Below, piece by piece: positions 21,201 through 31,475 of a stretch of DNA of 64,000 bases (positions within the stretch are counted from its first letter, which is position 1; every line of letters begins with the position of its first letter). The DNA is from Branchiostoma floridae (taxonomy: Eukaryota > Chordata > Leptocardii > Amphioxiformes > Branchiostomatidae). The DNA lies in NCBI RefSeq assembly GCF_000003815.2, contig NC_049996.1, positions 11,250,235-11,314,234 of the forward strand, in the 5' to 3' direction. Below the pieces are notes generated by a model that was given only the letters and a program-made list of their open reading frames with translations, made no database searches and was not told the DNA's origin. The position numbers were made by a program, and so were the translations under genes.

Positions 21201-23855
21201 GAGGGAAAGCTGACGGATTAGCGATTCGTTCTAAAAATGACATTCTGTAAAAGGCTTTAGGTTCGCAGGGATTCAAATTTACGGTTGAGAAAATAGTGTG
21301 TTTGCTGCAGTTTTAAATCTAACGATAAAACGACAATAGTGATGCTACAGTCACATGACAGAACAAACATTTTTGAGGTGGTTTTAAATTTGCGGTGAAT
21401 AGGTTATGGCAAAATCTGAAAACATAAAACCTATGTGAACATTTTCCCTTGTACAGCACTACTGGCATTGGTGTACATACATGTATAGAACTTGACAGTA
21501 ACGTGGTTACAGCTCCGTTATGTTCGACTGGCGGGAATGGCAGCTTGAGAAGATTGCATTTTGAGTCTCTCCAAACCGAATAGACGCTGCCCCATGATTT
21601 CATTATGAAAGATAATGCAGGTGGATGTTGGGAACGCAATTGTGGCATTTGTCATAATTGTTCAATCAGCTGTGCACTTCGAAGTGACCCTGTGATGTAT
21701 ACAAAGACAGCACTGCTAAACTGGTTTGATAGCAAAATTCAAGGATAGGAGAGAAAACTGACAAGATTACTTTATAACAATAAAGATCAAAGAGTTCACA
21801 ATTGACTAGTTTCAGAAGTTGTCCAGCCCAGCTTCCAATTTGTTTGAAACTTTGAAGAATGGTTTTTAACTGTTTCAGTGTCGATGCTGATTGGAACTGG
21901 GCATCTGAATATTAAGCTAGGTACTTTGAAGACAACAAGAGAAGAGAAAAAGAAGATCGTCAAAAAGAATGGTGGGAAAAGAAAATCACAAAATATCTAT
22001 ACTTGGAAATATCGTAAAAGATTATATTTTTGGGAAAGGTATCTGAAAGCTTCATATCAGGTTACAATTTTGGACATAAAAGGTTAGTTAGAAAAACGTG
22101 TTTTATCAGTAACCTTGATGGTCTAGCTCTAAACTTAGATCAAATCAACATGCTACGTAACAGATACTGATAAATTGTAGAAAAGTGATACTATAGTCAC
22201 AGAAATCAACACCACGCTTCTCTCAGGGGTCACATCACCCATTCCAGTACAGCTAAGCACCTTTGTTGTCATGACAACAAGCACAGACTTCGACATCTGA
22301 TCAGATGATGGACTCATAAAAAATGTGTCGATCTCTTTTTTTGTCCAACACCATTTCAATGACATTTGACAACAACACAAAAAAAATCATTATATCATTA
22401 AAACTTGGAACGCATTACGAAAGTTCTGTAAGTTGTACTGTATGAAAAGGTAAAAACAGTTATACAAAAAATACAACAACTGGTTAGTTAAATGTGCAGG
22501 ATTCTAGCAATCCATGCAACTATTGATAAACTGTACGAACACCTTTCTTCTGAGGCATGCAACTGATTCCATTTTCTATTGTACCCTGTATCAAAAGGCT
22601 AAAGCAAGGAAATTGTATCCTGACTTGCAACACACAAATAGGTCAAAGTAATAAATTTTTCCTCCATCATATAAAGGTAGATGTCAACCATTGATAAGGA
22701 AACTTCATATCCCCTTTACATCCACCCACCACCACTGGCAAGCGAAGCTCTCATAAAAGTATTGGATAGCTTGCATGATTGATGAAACACAGATTTTAGG
22801 TTGTGATGAACACATGAGAAAACCTCCTCATCTGTGACAAACAGATAGACTTGGAAATGTTTGATTATTCTGATCCTCCCATGTTTAAAAGGTCAAAATG
22901 GCAAACCGGTTATAGAGGTGTTTGCAACATTAGTACAGAAATGGTTGCTGTCCCAGGTGCTGACTTACCTTCAAACAACTAAACCTAGCTCAGGCAAAGT
23001 CATTAAAAATTCAAAGTTCTGTCTATCATAGGAATAAAAGGCTGACACCTTTTCAATCATAATCTAATCTCTTGTAGACACTGATGTGCATGACTGTAGA
23101 GGGACTAAAATCTCTAAAAAGGTACCTAGACATCATAATATACAATTTAAATGGCTCCACATAAACATATAGCTATCATTTCTCAACTGAGTGCTCCTAC
23201 AATGGGCATAGATTAGTGTTAGTCCCAACCAGATTGGCAGAAGAGGACTTTGCCTGTCTGATTTTCTAATCTGACAGTTGTCCCCGGGGGTTTCAGGTAG
23301 ACACCATAGGCGCCAATCAAGCATGGCAAACCTTGGTAACCATGGTGACCAGACACCCAAGGGTATACCTGCAGCCTTTTCATGAGTTCAAAGGGACCAG
23401 TTCAAAGTGTGTTCATCTATTGGTACAAAAATATCACAGACCAAAACTACAAACACATAAGGATGCATTCCCTTTCAGAGGCAATCCATCTGTAAATACA
23501 TACGCAAACATAACACTTTGTACATACATAAAATAGAATATTGTCTATACAATACATACATCTTTGAATTATTACTGTATTATACAGAGTGAGACAGAGT
23601 ACTGTTATTAACATTTCATGTACATGTAACTTACTACATGATATTATGCGTAGCTTACCTGTTGGCAAAGTTCTCAGTGTCGGTGCTTGTGCTGAGTACG
23701 CCGGGACTTTTACAGCGCTCGTTGACGTCGTTACTGGTGAGAATATTCATGTGGGAGGGGACGTTGCGGCTGTCGATCGGCGAGTCCTTGTGGAGGATGG
23801 CGTGGTCGGGTCGGTCGGCAACCGCCGTGGCGGCCATGACAGGTTCTGTGTGCAT
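2970..23855 (-). CDS. Map3k12/13: Dual leucine zipper MAP kinase kinase kinase (DLK/LZK, MAP3K12/13)
   Basis: Mixed-lineage Ser/Thr kinase that phosphorylates MKK4/MKK7 upstream of JNK and p38. DLK/LZK family members act in axon injury and stress signalling. Coding exons in transcription order: 23855-23659, 14814-14582, 11195-11012, 10536-10345, 9904-9694, 9297-9191, 8748-8640, 8288-8062, 7029-6889, 6244-6055, 5457-4846, 4579-4503, 4090-3823, 3068-2970. All junctions are GT-AG, phases agree, and the total is 2,847 nt or 948 residues, close to vertebrate LZK. The start is the first ATG after an in-frame TGA in exon 1. Visible motifs: GSGAQG loop (160-165), Lys180, HRD (262-264), DFG (282-284), APE (306-308), zipper region about 430-510, and the acidic [12 protein letters not shown] block. 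The C-terminal tail ending in TASW resembles LZK more than DLK. One gene probably represents the ancestor of both vertebrate paralogues. Confidence 0.95.
3349..3677. mobile_element. 329-bp non-autonomous element, CAGGGCTC termini, 5-bp TSD
   Basis: Inverted termini CAGGGCTCGAAATTCA and TGCATTTCGAGCCCTG, flanked by the direct repeat CATAG (3,344-3,348 and 3,678-3,682). The interior holds repeated GGGTGCAC motifs in both orientations near each end and AT-rich sequence between. No coding. It lies in the last MAP3K intron. A larger relative with the same terminal octamer and a 5-bp duplication is at 34,437-35,742. Confidence 0.85.
5856..6130. repeat. Local tandem duplication around exon 10 donor
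   Basis: 5,856-5,970 and about 6,017-6,130 are similar direct copies, offset about 159 bp. Each contains CATCTGGTTAGGG, GGCTTGCTTACCTTGTT and the ACCCAGGGGC.GACCCCCCATGGCTTA block. The right copy is the real MAP3K exon 10 end; the left copy includes the candidate mini-exon. An (ACT)n microsatellite at about 5,832-5,857 adjoins the left copy. Confidence 0.85.
5896..5950 (-). CDS. Candidate alternative mini-exon of the MAP3K (duplicate of exon 10 end)
   Basis: A partial copy of the 3' end of exon 10 (6244-6055) with its donor site. It codes 18 residues: [18 protein letters not shown] against STISHGG... in exon 10. Five or six third-position changes are synonymous and only one codon differs in sense. 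A TGCAG acceptor lies at its 5' edge, and its 1-nt lead and phase-0 end exactly match exon 10, so exon 9 could splice to it instead. Upstream of that acceptor the copy has a stop (TAA). The pyrimidine tract is weak, so it may be an unused relic. Confidence 0.35.
6195..6470. repeat. Local duplication around exon 10 acceptor
   Basis: 6,195-6,274 (start of exon 10 and its acceptor) is repeated at 6,391-6,470 with three or four substitutions. The copy keeps the AG acceptor and the first ~53 bases of exon 10, then runs into unrelated sequence with a stop. Together with the duplication on the other side, both ends of exon 10 have been copied separately. Confidence 0.85.
6889..8288 (-). CDS. Map3k12/13: MAP3K leucine-zipper exons (8-9)
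   Basis: Exons 8288-8062 and 7029-6889 encode residues 412-533. The segment starts with ESWREEI and HFEKIRSEG, then [21 protein letters not shown] and [12 protein letters not shown]. It continues as a charged heptad-rich helix to about residue 510, the double leucine zipper used for dimerisation in DLK/LZK. A 92-bp tandem duplication immediately upstream of exon 9 (7,018-7,201) copies its 3' splice site. Confidence 0.93.
7018..7201. repeat. 92-bp tandem duplication of a 3' splice site
   Basis: Two adjacent copies (about 7,018-7,109 and 7,110-7,201) share AGCTTCTCTTTCCTACAGG at their start and GACCAATCACATGCA at their end. Read on the minus strand, both contain the acceptor that opens MAP3K exon 9, so a decoy 3' splice site lies 92 bp upstream of the used one. 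Confidence 0.9.
8640..11195 (-). CDS. Map3k12/13: MAP3K kinase-domain exons (3-7)
   Basis: Exons 11195-11012, 10536-10345, 9904-9694, 9297-9191 and 8748-8640 encode the complete catalytic domain. Visible in order: [20 protein letters not shown] with Lys180, [36 protein letters not shown] with catalytic Asp264, [62 protein letters not shown] and [10 protein letters not shown]. No catalytic residue is missing, so the kinase should be active. Intron sizes here run from about 280 to 660 bp. Confidence 0.96.
8889..9160. repeat. (CA)n-rich simple repeat
   Basis: Imperfect ACAC/CACA microsatellite with scattered TG, in the MAP3K intron before exon 7. It opens several frames (His/Thr-rich on plus, Cys/Val-rich on minus) that are not genes. 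Confidence 0.95.
11196..12512. other. MAP3K intron 2, transposon-free part
   Basis: Intron sequence between exons 2 and 3. No exon found. A TATAAATA and TGACGTCA (11,969-11,976) pair followed by GC-richer sequence at 11,950-12,010 looks promoter-like, but nothing else supports a start there. Confidence 0.5.
12521..14122. mobile_element. 1.6-kb hAT-like non-autonomous transposon with 8-bp TSD
   Basis: Perfect 16-bp terminal inverted repeats CAGTGTTCTCGCCAGG, with partial extension into subterminal CAGCG/AGCG sequence. They are flanked by the identical 8-bp direct repeats AATCACAC (12,513-12,520 and 14,123-14,130). An 8-bp duplication and CAG..CTG ends fit the hAT superfamily. The left interior is a GC-rich block with G/C runs and self-complementary CCGGGGGCC..GGCCCCCGG. 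Further in, a ~261-bp segment is tandemly duplicated (starting about 13,338 and 13,599). No transposase frame is visible. It is inserted in MAP3K intron 2. Confidence 0.9.
13338..13810. repeat. Internal ~261-bp tandem duplication within the hAT-like element
   Basis: Both copies start TTTAGAACAGGAA, share GCGACCCG.TCTTGCTC, GAATTGATTCTATTT or its variant, CCCCAAATAAGGACATT and TGGCTGTTCCGGGGA, and end in a CAC.CCC.CTAATCAC-type tail. Copies are about 80 percent alike by eye. Confidence 0.8.
14370..14545 (-). mobile_element. tRNA-derived SINE fragment
   Basis: On the minus strand, a tRNA-like head reads TAGTCCAGTGGTTAGCTGCC (A-box-like) and GTGAGTTCGATTCCAG (B-box-like), followed by unrelated tail sequence. 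It lacks a clean cloverleaf and CCA-compatible end, so it is a SINE rather than a working tRNA gene. A diverged relative is at 51,850-52,110. Confidence 0.6.
14582..14814 (-). CDS. Map3k12/13: MAP3K exon 2: pre-kinase conserved segment
   Basis: This exon encodes residues 67-143. It carries the hallmark [13 protein letters not shown] motif found just before the kinase domain in DLK and LZK. An acidic, Ser-rich stretch precedes it. Acceptor TTTCAG|T and donor GGAG|GTAGG. It needs a two-base 5' overhang, which both exon 1 (23659) and the candidate alternative exon at 19958-20004 can supply. Confidence 0.92.
16269..16492. mobile_element. Foldback MITE, copy 2 (GCTAGTTCACC family)
   Basis: Starts TAACGCTAGTTCACC and ends GGTGAACTAGCGCTA. 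The arms pair along the element (GATGGACGGTGGT against ACCACCGTCCATC), with a poly-A loop near 16,380. It lies in MAP3K intron 1. Confidence 0.88.
17258..17427. mobile_element. Foldback MITE, copy 3 (GCTAGTTCACC family)
   Basis: Shorter, more diverged member. Ends TAATGCTAGTTCACC and AGTGAACTAGTGTTA. The inner arms CAGTGGTTTCAAATTG and CAGTTTGAAACCATG are complementary, leaving almost no loop. Confidence 0.82.
19560..20520 (-). promoter_or_regulatory. Candidate internal MAP3K promoter (CpG/CRE-rich)
   Basis: A GC- and CpG-richer island inside AT-rich intron 1. It carries full CRE motifs TGACGTCA at 19,759-19,766 and 20,408-20,415 and a GACGTC core near 20,031. It surrounds an ATG exon with a strong donor at 19,958. 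It could drive a shorter MAP3K isoform. No transcript evidence is available here. Confidence 0.4.
19958..20004 (-). CDS. Candidate alternative first coding exon of the MAP3K
   Basis: ATG at 20004-20002 opens 15 codons ([15 protein letters not shown]) and ends with two bases before a consensus donor CTG|GTGAGT. That overhang is exactly the phase exon 2 (14814) requires, so splicing would give ...[12 protein letters not shown]. An in-frame TAG about 45 bases upstream makes this the first ATG in the frame. It lies in a CpG/CRE island. The protein would differ only at the N-terminus, with the kinase domain intact. The phase match has a one-in-three chance of being accidental. Confidence 0.4.
20521..23658. 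other. MAP3K intron 1, distal part
   Basis: No coding exon or RNA gene recognised. About 21,240-21,430 has degenerate GGTTCGC..TTTAAATTTGCGGTGAA segments that resemble a decayed copy of the TTCGCGG MITE at 48,267. The rest is AT-rich and unremarkable. Confidence 0.5.
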
Positions 23856-23904
23856 AGGTGGGAGGAGCGACCGGCGCTTCACTCAAACTACAAGCTGCTG
23901 TGCC
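23659..23904 (-). CDS. Map3k12/13: MAP3K exon 1: start codon and N-terminus
   Basis: Exon with a good acceptor (pyrimidine tract then TGCAG, exon from 23904), a short 5' UTR with an in-frame TGA just before the frame, ATG at 23855-23853 and donor CAG|GTAAGC after 23659. It encodes 65 residues plus two bases that join the exon at 14814 to make Ser66. The N-terminal sequence is Ser/Thr/Asp-rich with no domain, as in LZK. Because the exon begins with an acceptor, the transcription start must lie farther upstream, beyond 23,904. Confidence 0.8.
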
Positions 23905-26900
23905 CTGCAGGAGGAGAACAACAACATGGACTTACTACAGAGTATCTTGTACATAGGATTTTAGCCAGGCATGCGTCCAGGTGTCATTTGGATGCGCTGT
24001 TCTAAAAATAACAAGGAATTGGTCGAATTAGATGTCCTTTCACTGGGAGCCGATCCTCTGACAAGCATAAGATTCTGAATGACTGGGATGCCACCATGTC
24101 ATTTGTGCTTGCCTCTCTGACAGTAATTTTGCCCCTAAGGATACCTTAGAATGCACCATCTTAATCGAAAACTCTGCACCATGGAAGGTGGATGCCCCGG
24201 ACCCCCCTACAATAGTGGAATTTACTAGTACATCACTACCGCGACTCACCAAGAAAGGATACCGTAAAATAAAATCCTAGCTAAAAGCCTGAATTGTATC
24301 TTGTACAGGATCAGACAAGGGTATCCACATAGCTGAGATGAGAACATCCTCCCAGGAGAATGACAGACATGCTGGCACCAGGGAAGACACAGGATCAGGT
24401 TCGACAGAACACCTGCCATTACACATGGAGGAGCACTGATTCAGGCGGGGAGGGTCGCGGCAGTTCTGTGCACGTCGGAAAACGGCATTGGATTGTTTCG
24501 GATTTACAACTGGTGACACACAAATTATTAAAGATTAAGAAGGAACTCGTGGGCAGCTACAGTGCTTTTTTTTGTCTGATCAAATATTTGCGTGAAATCA
24601 TGTTCAATTTTAGTACTTAGTTTCATTCCAACAACAATGAATGCAATCAATATTGTCATTGTGGCTGATAGAAAGCGTTGTGACAACAAAAACAAAAATA
24701 AGATGGCAGAAGGCAATCAAAACTTTGTCTAGACAAATTTAGATAGACAGTATAAACTATAAAGATAAGTAACAAAAATAAATAGCTATCAGCATCATAA
24801 CCATGAAGTTTGACCCATGTCCTGACAGCTATGCTAACGAAATAGAGACAACTTCCTCATCCCAGACATCACATAAAAATAAATAGTGCCACAGACAACC
24901 TTGATCCAAAGTTTACACTACACAAAATACAGAGTAATTCCAAAACATTTCATTGACCTTATATAAGGTAACTGTCCTAACGCTCCAGTGATTAAGTCTA
25001 GTAAGTAGAATCCAAATTAAATCTAGGATTCCAGACATGCCCTGATTCCAGACTAACTTGATTAGACAAACCAGCAGGCCTCAAAACGATGTCCTGAGAT
25101 CCAGACTAACAACTGTCCAAGGTGAAGGCTGATTACATGGTCTGATGCCTCATTCAAGGATGACACTAAAAGACTTCCAAGGACTGTTATCCTATAGATT
25201 ATAGAACCCAAGGCTCTTTCAGGACATGGTCAGGTTATTCAGTTACAAGGCCTTTCATCCCTTGGCAGTAAATATCATTTATAGAAACATCTTTTGCCAC
25301 CTGAGACCTGATTTGTTGTTGCTAGCTTATGGAAAGGTCTACTACACACATGTTACCATTTTGAAATGATCTCCTACAGGTAATCAAAAGATATAGGGAT
25401 GCAAGGATAACAATAAGATATAGGGATGCAAGGATAACAATAAATGTTTTTATGAACAGGCTTATGTAGCAATGATGAATACCAGTCACTCTGAAATAAC
25501 ATCCATAGAAAAATATTTCCATTCATAAATATTTCCATTTGGGTACCTACTGGCTGGCAAAATACACCTGGTGACTATTATTATCATTATTCAATATCTC
25601 TTAACTCTGGCAACAAGAAACATGTGAAACGCGGAATAAGGTAGACATACAAAATCATCAACATTCATTTCTGTAATGTGCACCATCATAATAAAATGCC
25701 ATACATTTATAAATATGTAAAACCTTTCAATATACGATTTCCCACATGAAGTAATCTGATGTGAACTGATACTACCATACCTGTGATAGAGAATAAACTC
25801 ACTGCCCCATGTTTATTCTCTTCTCCATACAATGTTGGTTACGAGTGACATAAAGCAAGGCGGCAGCTCACACCACAAGGATGGGAAGCACACACAAAGC
25901 CAGCTGTTACTTCCCTGTGCTGTACATGGATGGATTATATATCATAGGCAAACACAAGGCCTGTAGGAAACCCAGGAATGCCCCGGGGAACCACTGACTC
26001 TCATTTCAATACCCACTGGGAGCAGGTGGTAATAAGATGGGTGATAACAATATTATGTAGGAAAAACTGGCAGCAATGAAATAACTATGTCTCCAAGAAA
26101 TGTACCAAAACATAAATAGTGTTACATGTACTGAAAATTTGACTCCAAGATATATACATATTTAACGTACTTCAGAGGTTGTTTAAAACATAACGGCATA
26201 ATAAACAAAAATATAATGAAACTTCCTATGCTATGAATATTAATGGAAACAAATTATCATACCCAGCAGAAATTCACCAAAACATCTTTAAATTTTTATA
26301 TACACTATAATGTTGCATCAGAACATTGAAGATATGAAAATTACAAACAAATCCAGTGATAAAAGCCACCTACACTGAATATTAAGCAGCCACAGAGCCA
26401 GTGGTCCCCAGCCTACCTACGCTAGTGGGCCAAGCAGATTGAATGTGAGGGGACAAACACACAGTTCCATAAACATTCATGGGGTTATTTTTAAGGGAAA
26501 GGCACTAACATGGGCCATGATTACATAGGACGGAGGGTATGTGTCACCTGGTCCACTCATTTCTCATGGACCCCGGCAGAGGTCATTCACAGCCACATAA
26601 GGTCATATGCTGCCATCTTTTATGGCGCCTTATCAACAATCTATCCTTTCTTTCTTTCTGTGCCAAAGTTTGTGTGTGGTTCACCTTGGCCTTCTGTATT
26701 GATACTTGGTGCTTAAAAGGAATACTTCAAGGTACTGGTAATACTAGCGTGACTCTGTGTAATTTGCCCAGCATTCATCAGAACTCATTTATAGATGACT
26801 GACAGGCACAAATGTACATAAAAAGAGACGCCTCCTAAAAATCTTGACTACATCAACTCCATGATCCACAGATGTACCCCCATATTATATTGTCTGTACC

Positions 26901-29400
26901 ATCATATTAATATTTCATATTTTTCTTTGGGGAAGAAATGCCCACATGCATATGGTGTGTCTGTTTGCTATGCTGCATAGCTTTTACATAACACCCATTC
27001 ACTACTTTTGTCAATGACTTTGGACCTTATTTTGTATGTATGAAGATCCCAGTTACTGCTTTTTACTGTAGTCATTCAATGTGTACACTACATTTATGTT
27101 GAAATCATGTTTTTCACATGTTTAAACTAGACAAGTCAATGATAAAATCCCTTTCTACCAGTACCTCTGCTTAAAAGAAAATTGACACTGTCACTGTATC
27201 GGTCTGTATGACGCTTCCATATATACATTTTGACCCACAAATTTGTCGTTACTTCCGCTGTGGCTAACCATATACTAGACGGGTCACACGCAGACGGTAA
27301 CATACACCCACGGTATCCAGAATAACAGCCAGGAATGTGGAAGTGGTATTGCACTGCCCTGAACCGGAAGACAGCTGTGTACTGAATCAGGGTTTTTCAG
27401 CAGCCAAGGTTGTCCACAGGGCAACCTGGGTCAGAATCCGGGTTACTAAGTGTTACCTGTGTTTTCCCTTTGTAGCTAGTCAAGTCTTGAAAATGTCAGT
27501 CATGAACTTTGGCGAGACACAACATATAAAAATCTGTATCTGTAACTATGCACACAATCCCTTGATTACAGTTCATCCGTCATATCACCTTCATATATCA
27601 TAATCATAAGATATTTATGTATACTATGCTTTAACATTATACATATATTTGTTCAGGGTTACATGCAAGTGTAATACAACCCCAAGCCAGCTATGTTATG
27701 AAAGCGGACCAGAACAATATCAACTTTCCTCCCAAACATTATATACCAAACATCAATGGGTAATAGTAGTCATACAGGTTCTAAAATTACATTATGACAG
27801 ATTACATTTCTGTACAACACGATTAAACATGATGACAGTGATATTACATAAAGGCAACTGTTTACTTGTCAATGAACTCCAATGGTAAATGACCAAGTTC
27901 AATCTAATCTACAGAAAAGATGGCAAAGCATAATTACATTAGCAATTTTAGTTTCAAATGCAGTTGGCCATGTATGCAACTGATATTCATGATAATTTAC
28001 AAGTCTCAGTGGCAAAAAATCAAGAGAGAGGCAATAATTATATTGCTATTTCAAAAACATGTCAATTTCAGAGTCTTACAGTTGAAATGATTTGCTTTTT
28101 ATACCAGAAACTCAATCAGAAACAAAGCTCCTTTTATGCACTCTACCTAATGAATTGGGTTATTTTGCCATTAAACTCGTTATGAGAAGATGCGACAACG
28201 TTATAGCAAAAATAACTACTTCAGGCAATTTGATTTTGGTGCATGCAATCAAAAACATTGCAGAAAAGTCATATCAAAATATAGACATAGCAGAGAAGCA
28301 CAAGATAAAAAGATTATAACTACACATAGAACTTAGAAGGAAAAATATGCACATGAAATTGGACAAACCAAGTAATACCACCACATGTAACAATAATAAA
28401 TCATGAATACAAATGGTAACTTGATAAAGGAAAAAAGATCAAATGCCATAATCAAATTAAGGACTAATTTCAGTAGCATTTACTGTTCCAGTATACATTT
28501 GTGCAGTTTTGCCAAAACAGATTATACGGATAACAGCATACTAATAGTCACATTTATCCACTAAAAGTTAAACACAGGTGAAACAATATCTGACATTGTA
28601 CCATTGACTCTTGAAACCATTATGAGAAAAATCTAAAATAGGATGATCATGTATATCTAATTTCAAAGACATCTAAGACTAAGCACTGGTAACATACGTA
28701 GGTAATTATAAGAGTGAAAACTTCTTTAGCTGGAGATTTACCATATTGATAAACATATCCTCTGGCTAATGAAGGGCTTTGTTTCTGCTCCACATGCAAA
28801 TTGCAAACACCATCAGCATGTTAAATAAAGGCAGATAAAACTACTTTGTATTCTCTACATGGGGTATCCCATAGACATAACTCATGACATACACAAGGTG
28901 TTACATTGGGCAGCATTGTGACCGCTGAAAAAAAAGTAAATTCTATGCGGGGGGCCTTTTTGACCCCACTTTCTTAATCCTAGTCCTAGACACATGCCAA
29001 TCCAAATATCATTCTGACTCCTGGAGTAGTACTATTATTTTTTGATATTATTCATTAGTGATAAGATTGACATAGTCTTTCAATTCTGATCTTCCTAACA
29101 TACGTTACATAGAAGTACCTGAAAAGTATTCCTCAGTATCATTATATCAAATTTTCCAAATGAATAAGGTTGTCTGTGTTGAGACAAGCATCTGTGTGAG
29201 TTTGATTGTCAAGATGTCATAAATCGGTATTCTGCTGGCAACGTATATCTCAAGCATTTGATGAAACTACGAAGTAACTTTCTTAAGTACACTGAAAGCT
29301 CGACATCACATTTTAGATTAAAAAAAATTATAATAGGTAGACTTTTTGAGACAATAACAATTTACATGAATGATAAATGATAACCAAAATAAAAGTCCTA
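23905..29400. other. Upstream MAP3K region, probably 5' UTR intron
   Basis: No coding exon found. It contains a 26-bp direct duplication (AGATATAGGGATGCAAGGAT, about 25,388-25,442). Open frames are short and lack exon-like codon patterns. It is presumed intronic because exon 1 begins with a splice acceptor and the nearest strong promoter-like sequence lies upstream. Confidence 0.5.
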
Positions 29401-30787
29401 CAGGAATACATTTTCAATAGTTTAAAACGACTCCAGCCTGGCACAGCCTCAATTTCTGCAGATTTTCCCACCCTTCGACAGAAACCGTGCCCTGCACCCA
29501 GTTTAGCGGAACAGATTCCCCCGAGAGCCCCACCGATGCTTATGAATAGAAATTGAAAATGATGCGTAGATGGCTGTGACGTCAATGCGGGGCACAAAGA
29601 TTAGGCAACAAAGTCCCACCGAATACATCACCCTAAATGGCTCCGATTCCACTACGCCGAGGCAAATTTCCGGACAAGTAATTTTCTCGCAAAGGTCAGG
29701 TGGAGGGATAGTTGGGCAGAAGAAGGGGAGTACAAGGTGAAGCAAGGGTTTCCTTGTGAAATCTTTCCCAGGTCTACTACACTGCTTGCTGCACAAACTG
29801 AATGATGCTACGCTGCAGCAAAGTGCTCTTTATTTTGCTAGAAATAAGAACTGCTCTATCAATCATTTCTAACAGTGCGTGTAGTTTCATTAACACATTT
29901 CTCTTCGGAGTCTACCTGTATAAAAACACTATCTCTTAAGATAAATGGTACATAACTGGGAAAGACTGACTTTCAATATTCAACCTGCAAGAAACACCAA
30001 AGGTACACTATATCTTCCTAATGTTTGGTCAGAAGTTAAGACATAAGAAAAGAAAGAAAAACCCAAATTGAGTGATTTTATACTGATTCTATCATGCCAT
30101 GCTTGATCATTTGTAAAACATAGATATAAGCATATTGGACTAAAATGTATGTATGCAGGCACACAATTACAGCAGTAAACAACCAACAGTTTCAAAACTG
30201 AAATTGACAAAAAATGGCACGACCTGTCCTTGGTGCTGAATTAACAACTGCACATGACTAAGGTTTCCTTCCAAAAATATTTCAAACATGCAGTTTAAAA
30301 CTTTAATTCCATATCAAATAATACCATATCAATATCCAAATGATGATAAATCTTTTCTTCAACATTTCCATAATTGACTTGGTATGAAGAACCTTCTTCT
30401 AAGAACAAGACTAGCAACCGACCGAGCAAACTGAAATGAGGCGAGGGAGGGGGTCCGCCTTTAGCAGTCAATACCCTTAGATGATTGATGACTCCAGTGA
30501 AGGTAAGCTTACTGAATGCCAAGGTTGTCTATGCTGGTACTTTAGGAGCATATTCAAGATAGATTACAGAATGATTGTTCAACATAGGGAATCACAATTC
30601 AGCGAAAAATAGTCTCTTTGAAAGCAAGCTCCCTGTGATACCAATTGAGGTTTCCTGTTCAAGCACATGGATCTAGAAAATGTTGCCGCATGCAAGCAAG
30701 ATCTTATCAATCATTTCTTCTCTATTCTACTGGCGGTCACAAGTATGTACTTATAGATCTTCCCAAGAGCCTATAAAATGTGATGCA

Positions 30788-31030
30788 CTGAATAAAGAGA
30801 CTCTTTAAATTTTTACACAACCACTGCTTAATTTTCACCGACATTTCGGTGACCGTCTGTCACTTTCCTCAGGGCAATTCTGAATGGTTCACACTGTACC
30901 ACAGCAATAATTGTCATCTGAAAGCAGTCATACATATTGCTGCGGCACAATATTAATGAGAACCAGTCAGACTTGCCCTGAGGAAGGTGACAGTCACTGA
31001 AATATCAGTGGAAATAAAACTTTATTCAGT
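30788..31030. mobile_element. Penelope-like terminal-repeat foldback with 10-bp TSD
   Basis: A 243-bp near-palindrome: CTGAATAAAG at the left, CTTTATTCAG at the right, with inner arms matching through the TTCCTCAGGGCAA and TTGCCCTGAGGAA blocks and the GCAATA blocks. It is flanked by the identical 10-bp repeat ATGTGATGCA (30,778-30,787 and 31,031-31,040). Each arm reads CCTGAGGA, then a short GTGAC/GTCAC hairpin, then GAAA, which resembles the hammerhead-ribozyme core reported in Penelope-like element terminal repeats. No coding. Confidence 0.7.
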
Positions 31031-31174
31031 ATGTGATGCATATCATGTTAGGGATGCAAAGAAAAAATTAAAAAGCAATTCTCCCAATTGTGTGTTCACC
31101 ACAATCAACTCAACCTCTAAACCCTTTCCATGATCTTCTACAAAAAATATTCTGCAATGAAGTTGATAGAAATT

Positions 31175-31475
31175 CCTACATTTTTACCTTTGTCCTCTAT
31201 GTCCTCTTACATAATACCTTATCACCTTCCTGGAGCAAGTTTTTTTTCTCTACCATGGCTATCATGAAAGGCTTATTGGTCCTTACCGAACGAAGCCCTT
31301 ACTGACGTCAAAGTTTCAACCCAGTTGATACAAAGTCCTAGCCTGCATTTTTACCTTTTTTGTCCTCTATGTCTTCTTACTAAATACCTTATCATCATCT
31401 TTCATTTTTCTGCCATGGCTATCATGAAAGGCTTATTGTCATTACCAAACGAAGCCCTAGTGACGTCAAAGTTTC
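31175..31475. repeat. Direct duplication carrying CRE motifs
   Basis: About 31,185-31,325 and 31,348-31,485 are direct copies. Shared blocks are TTTTTACCTTTGTCCTCTATGT, CCATGGCTATCATGAAAGGC and TGACGTCAAAGTTTCAACCC. The left copy has TGACGTCA at 31,303, the right at 31,461. Confidence 0.85.

Noticed and set aside
23655-23882. Start of the MAP3K at the upstream GTG of the same frame
   Set aside because: A TGA directly precedes it and animals rarely start at GTG; the ATG at 23,855 is preferred.
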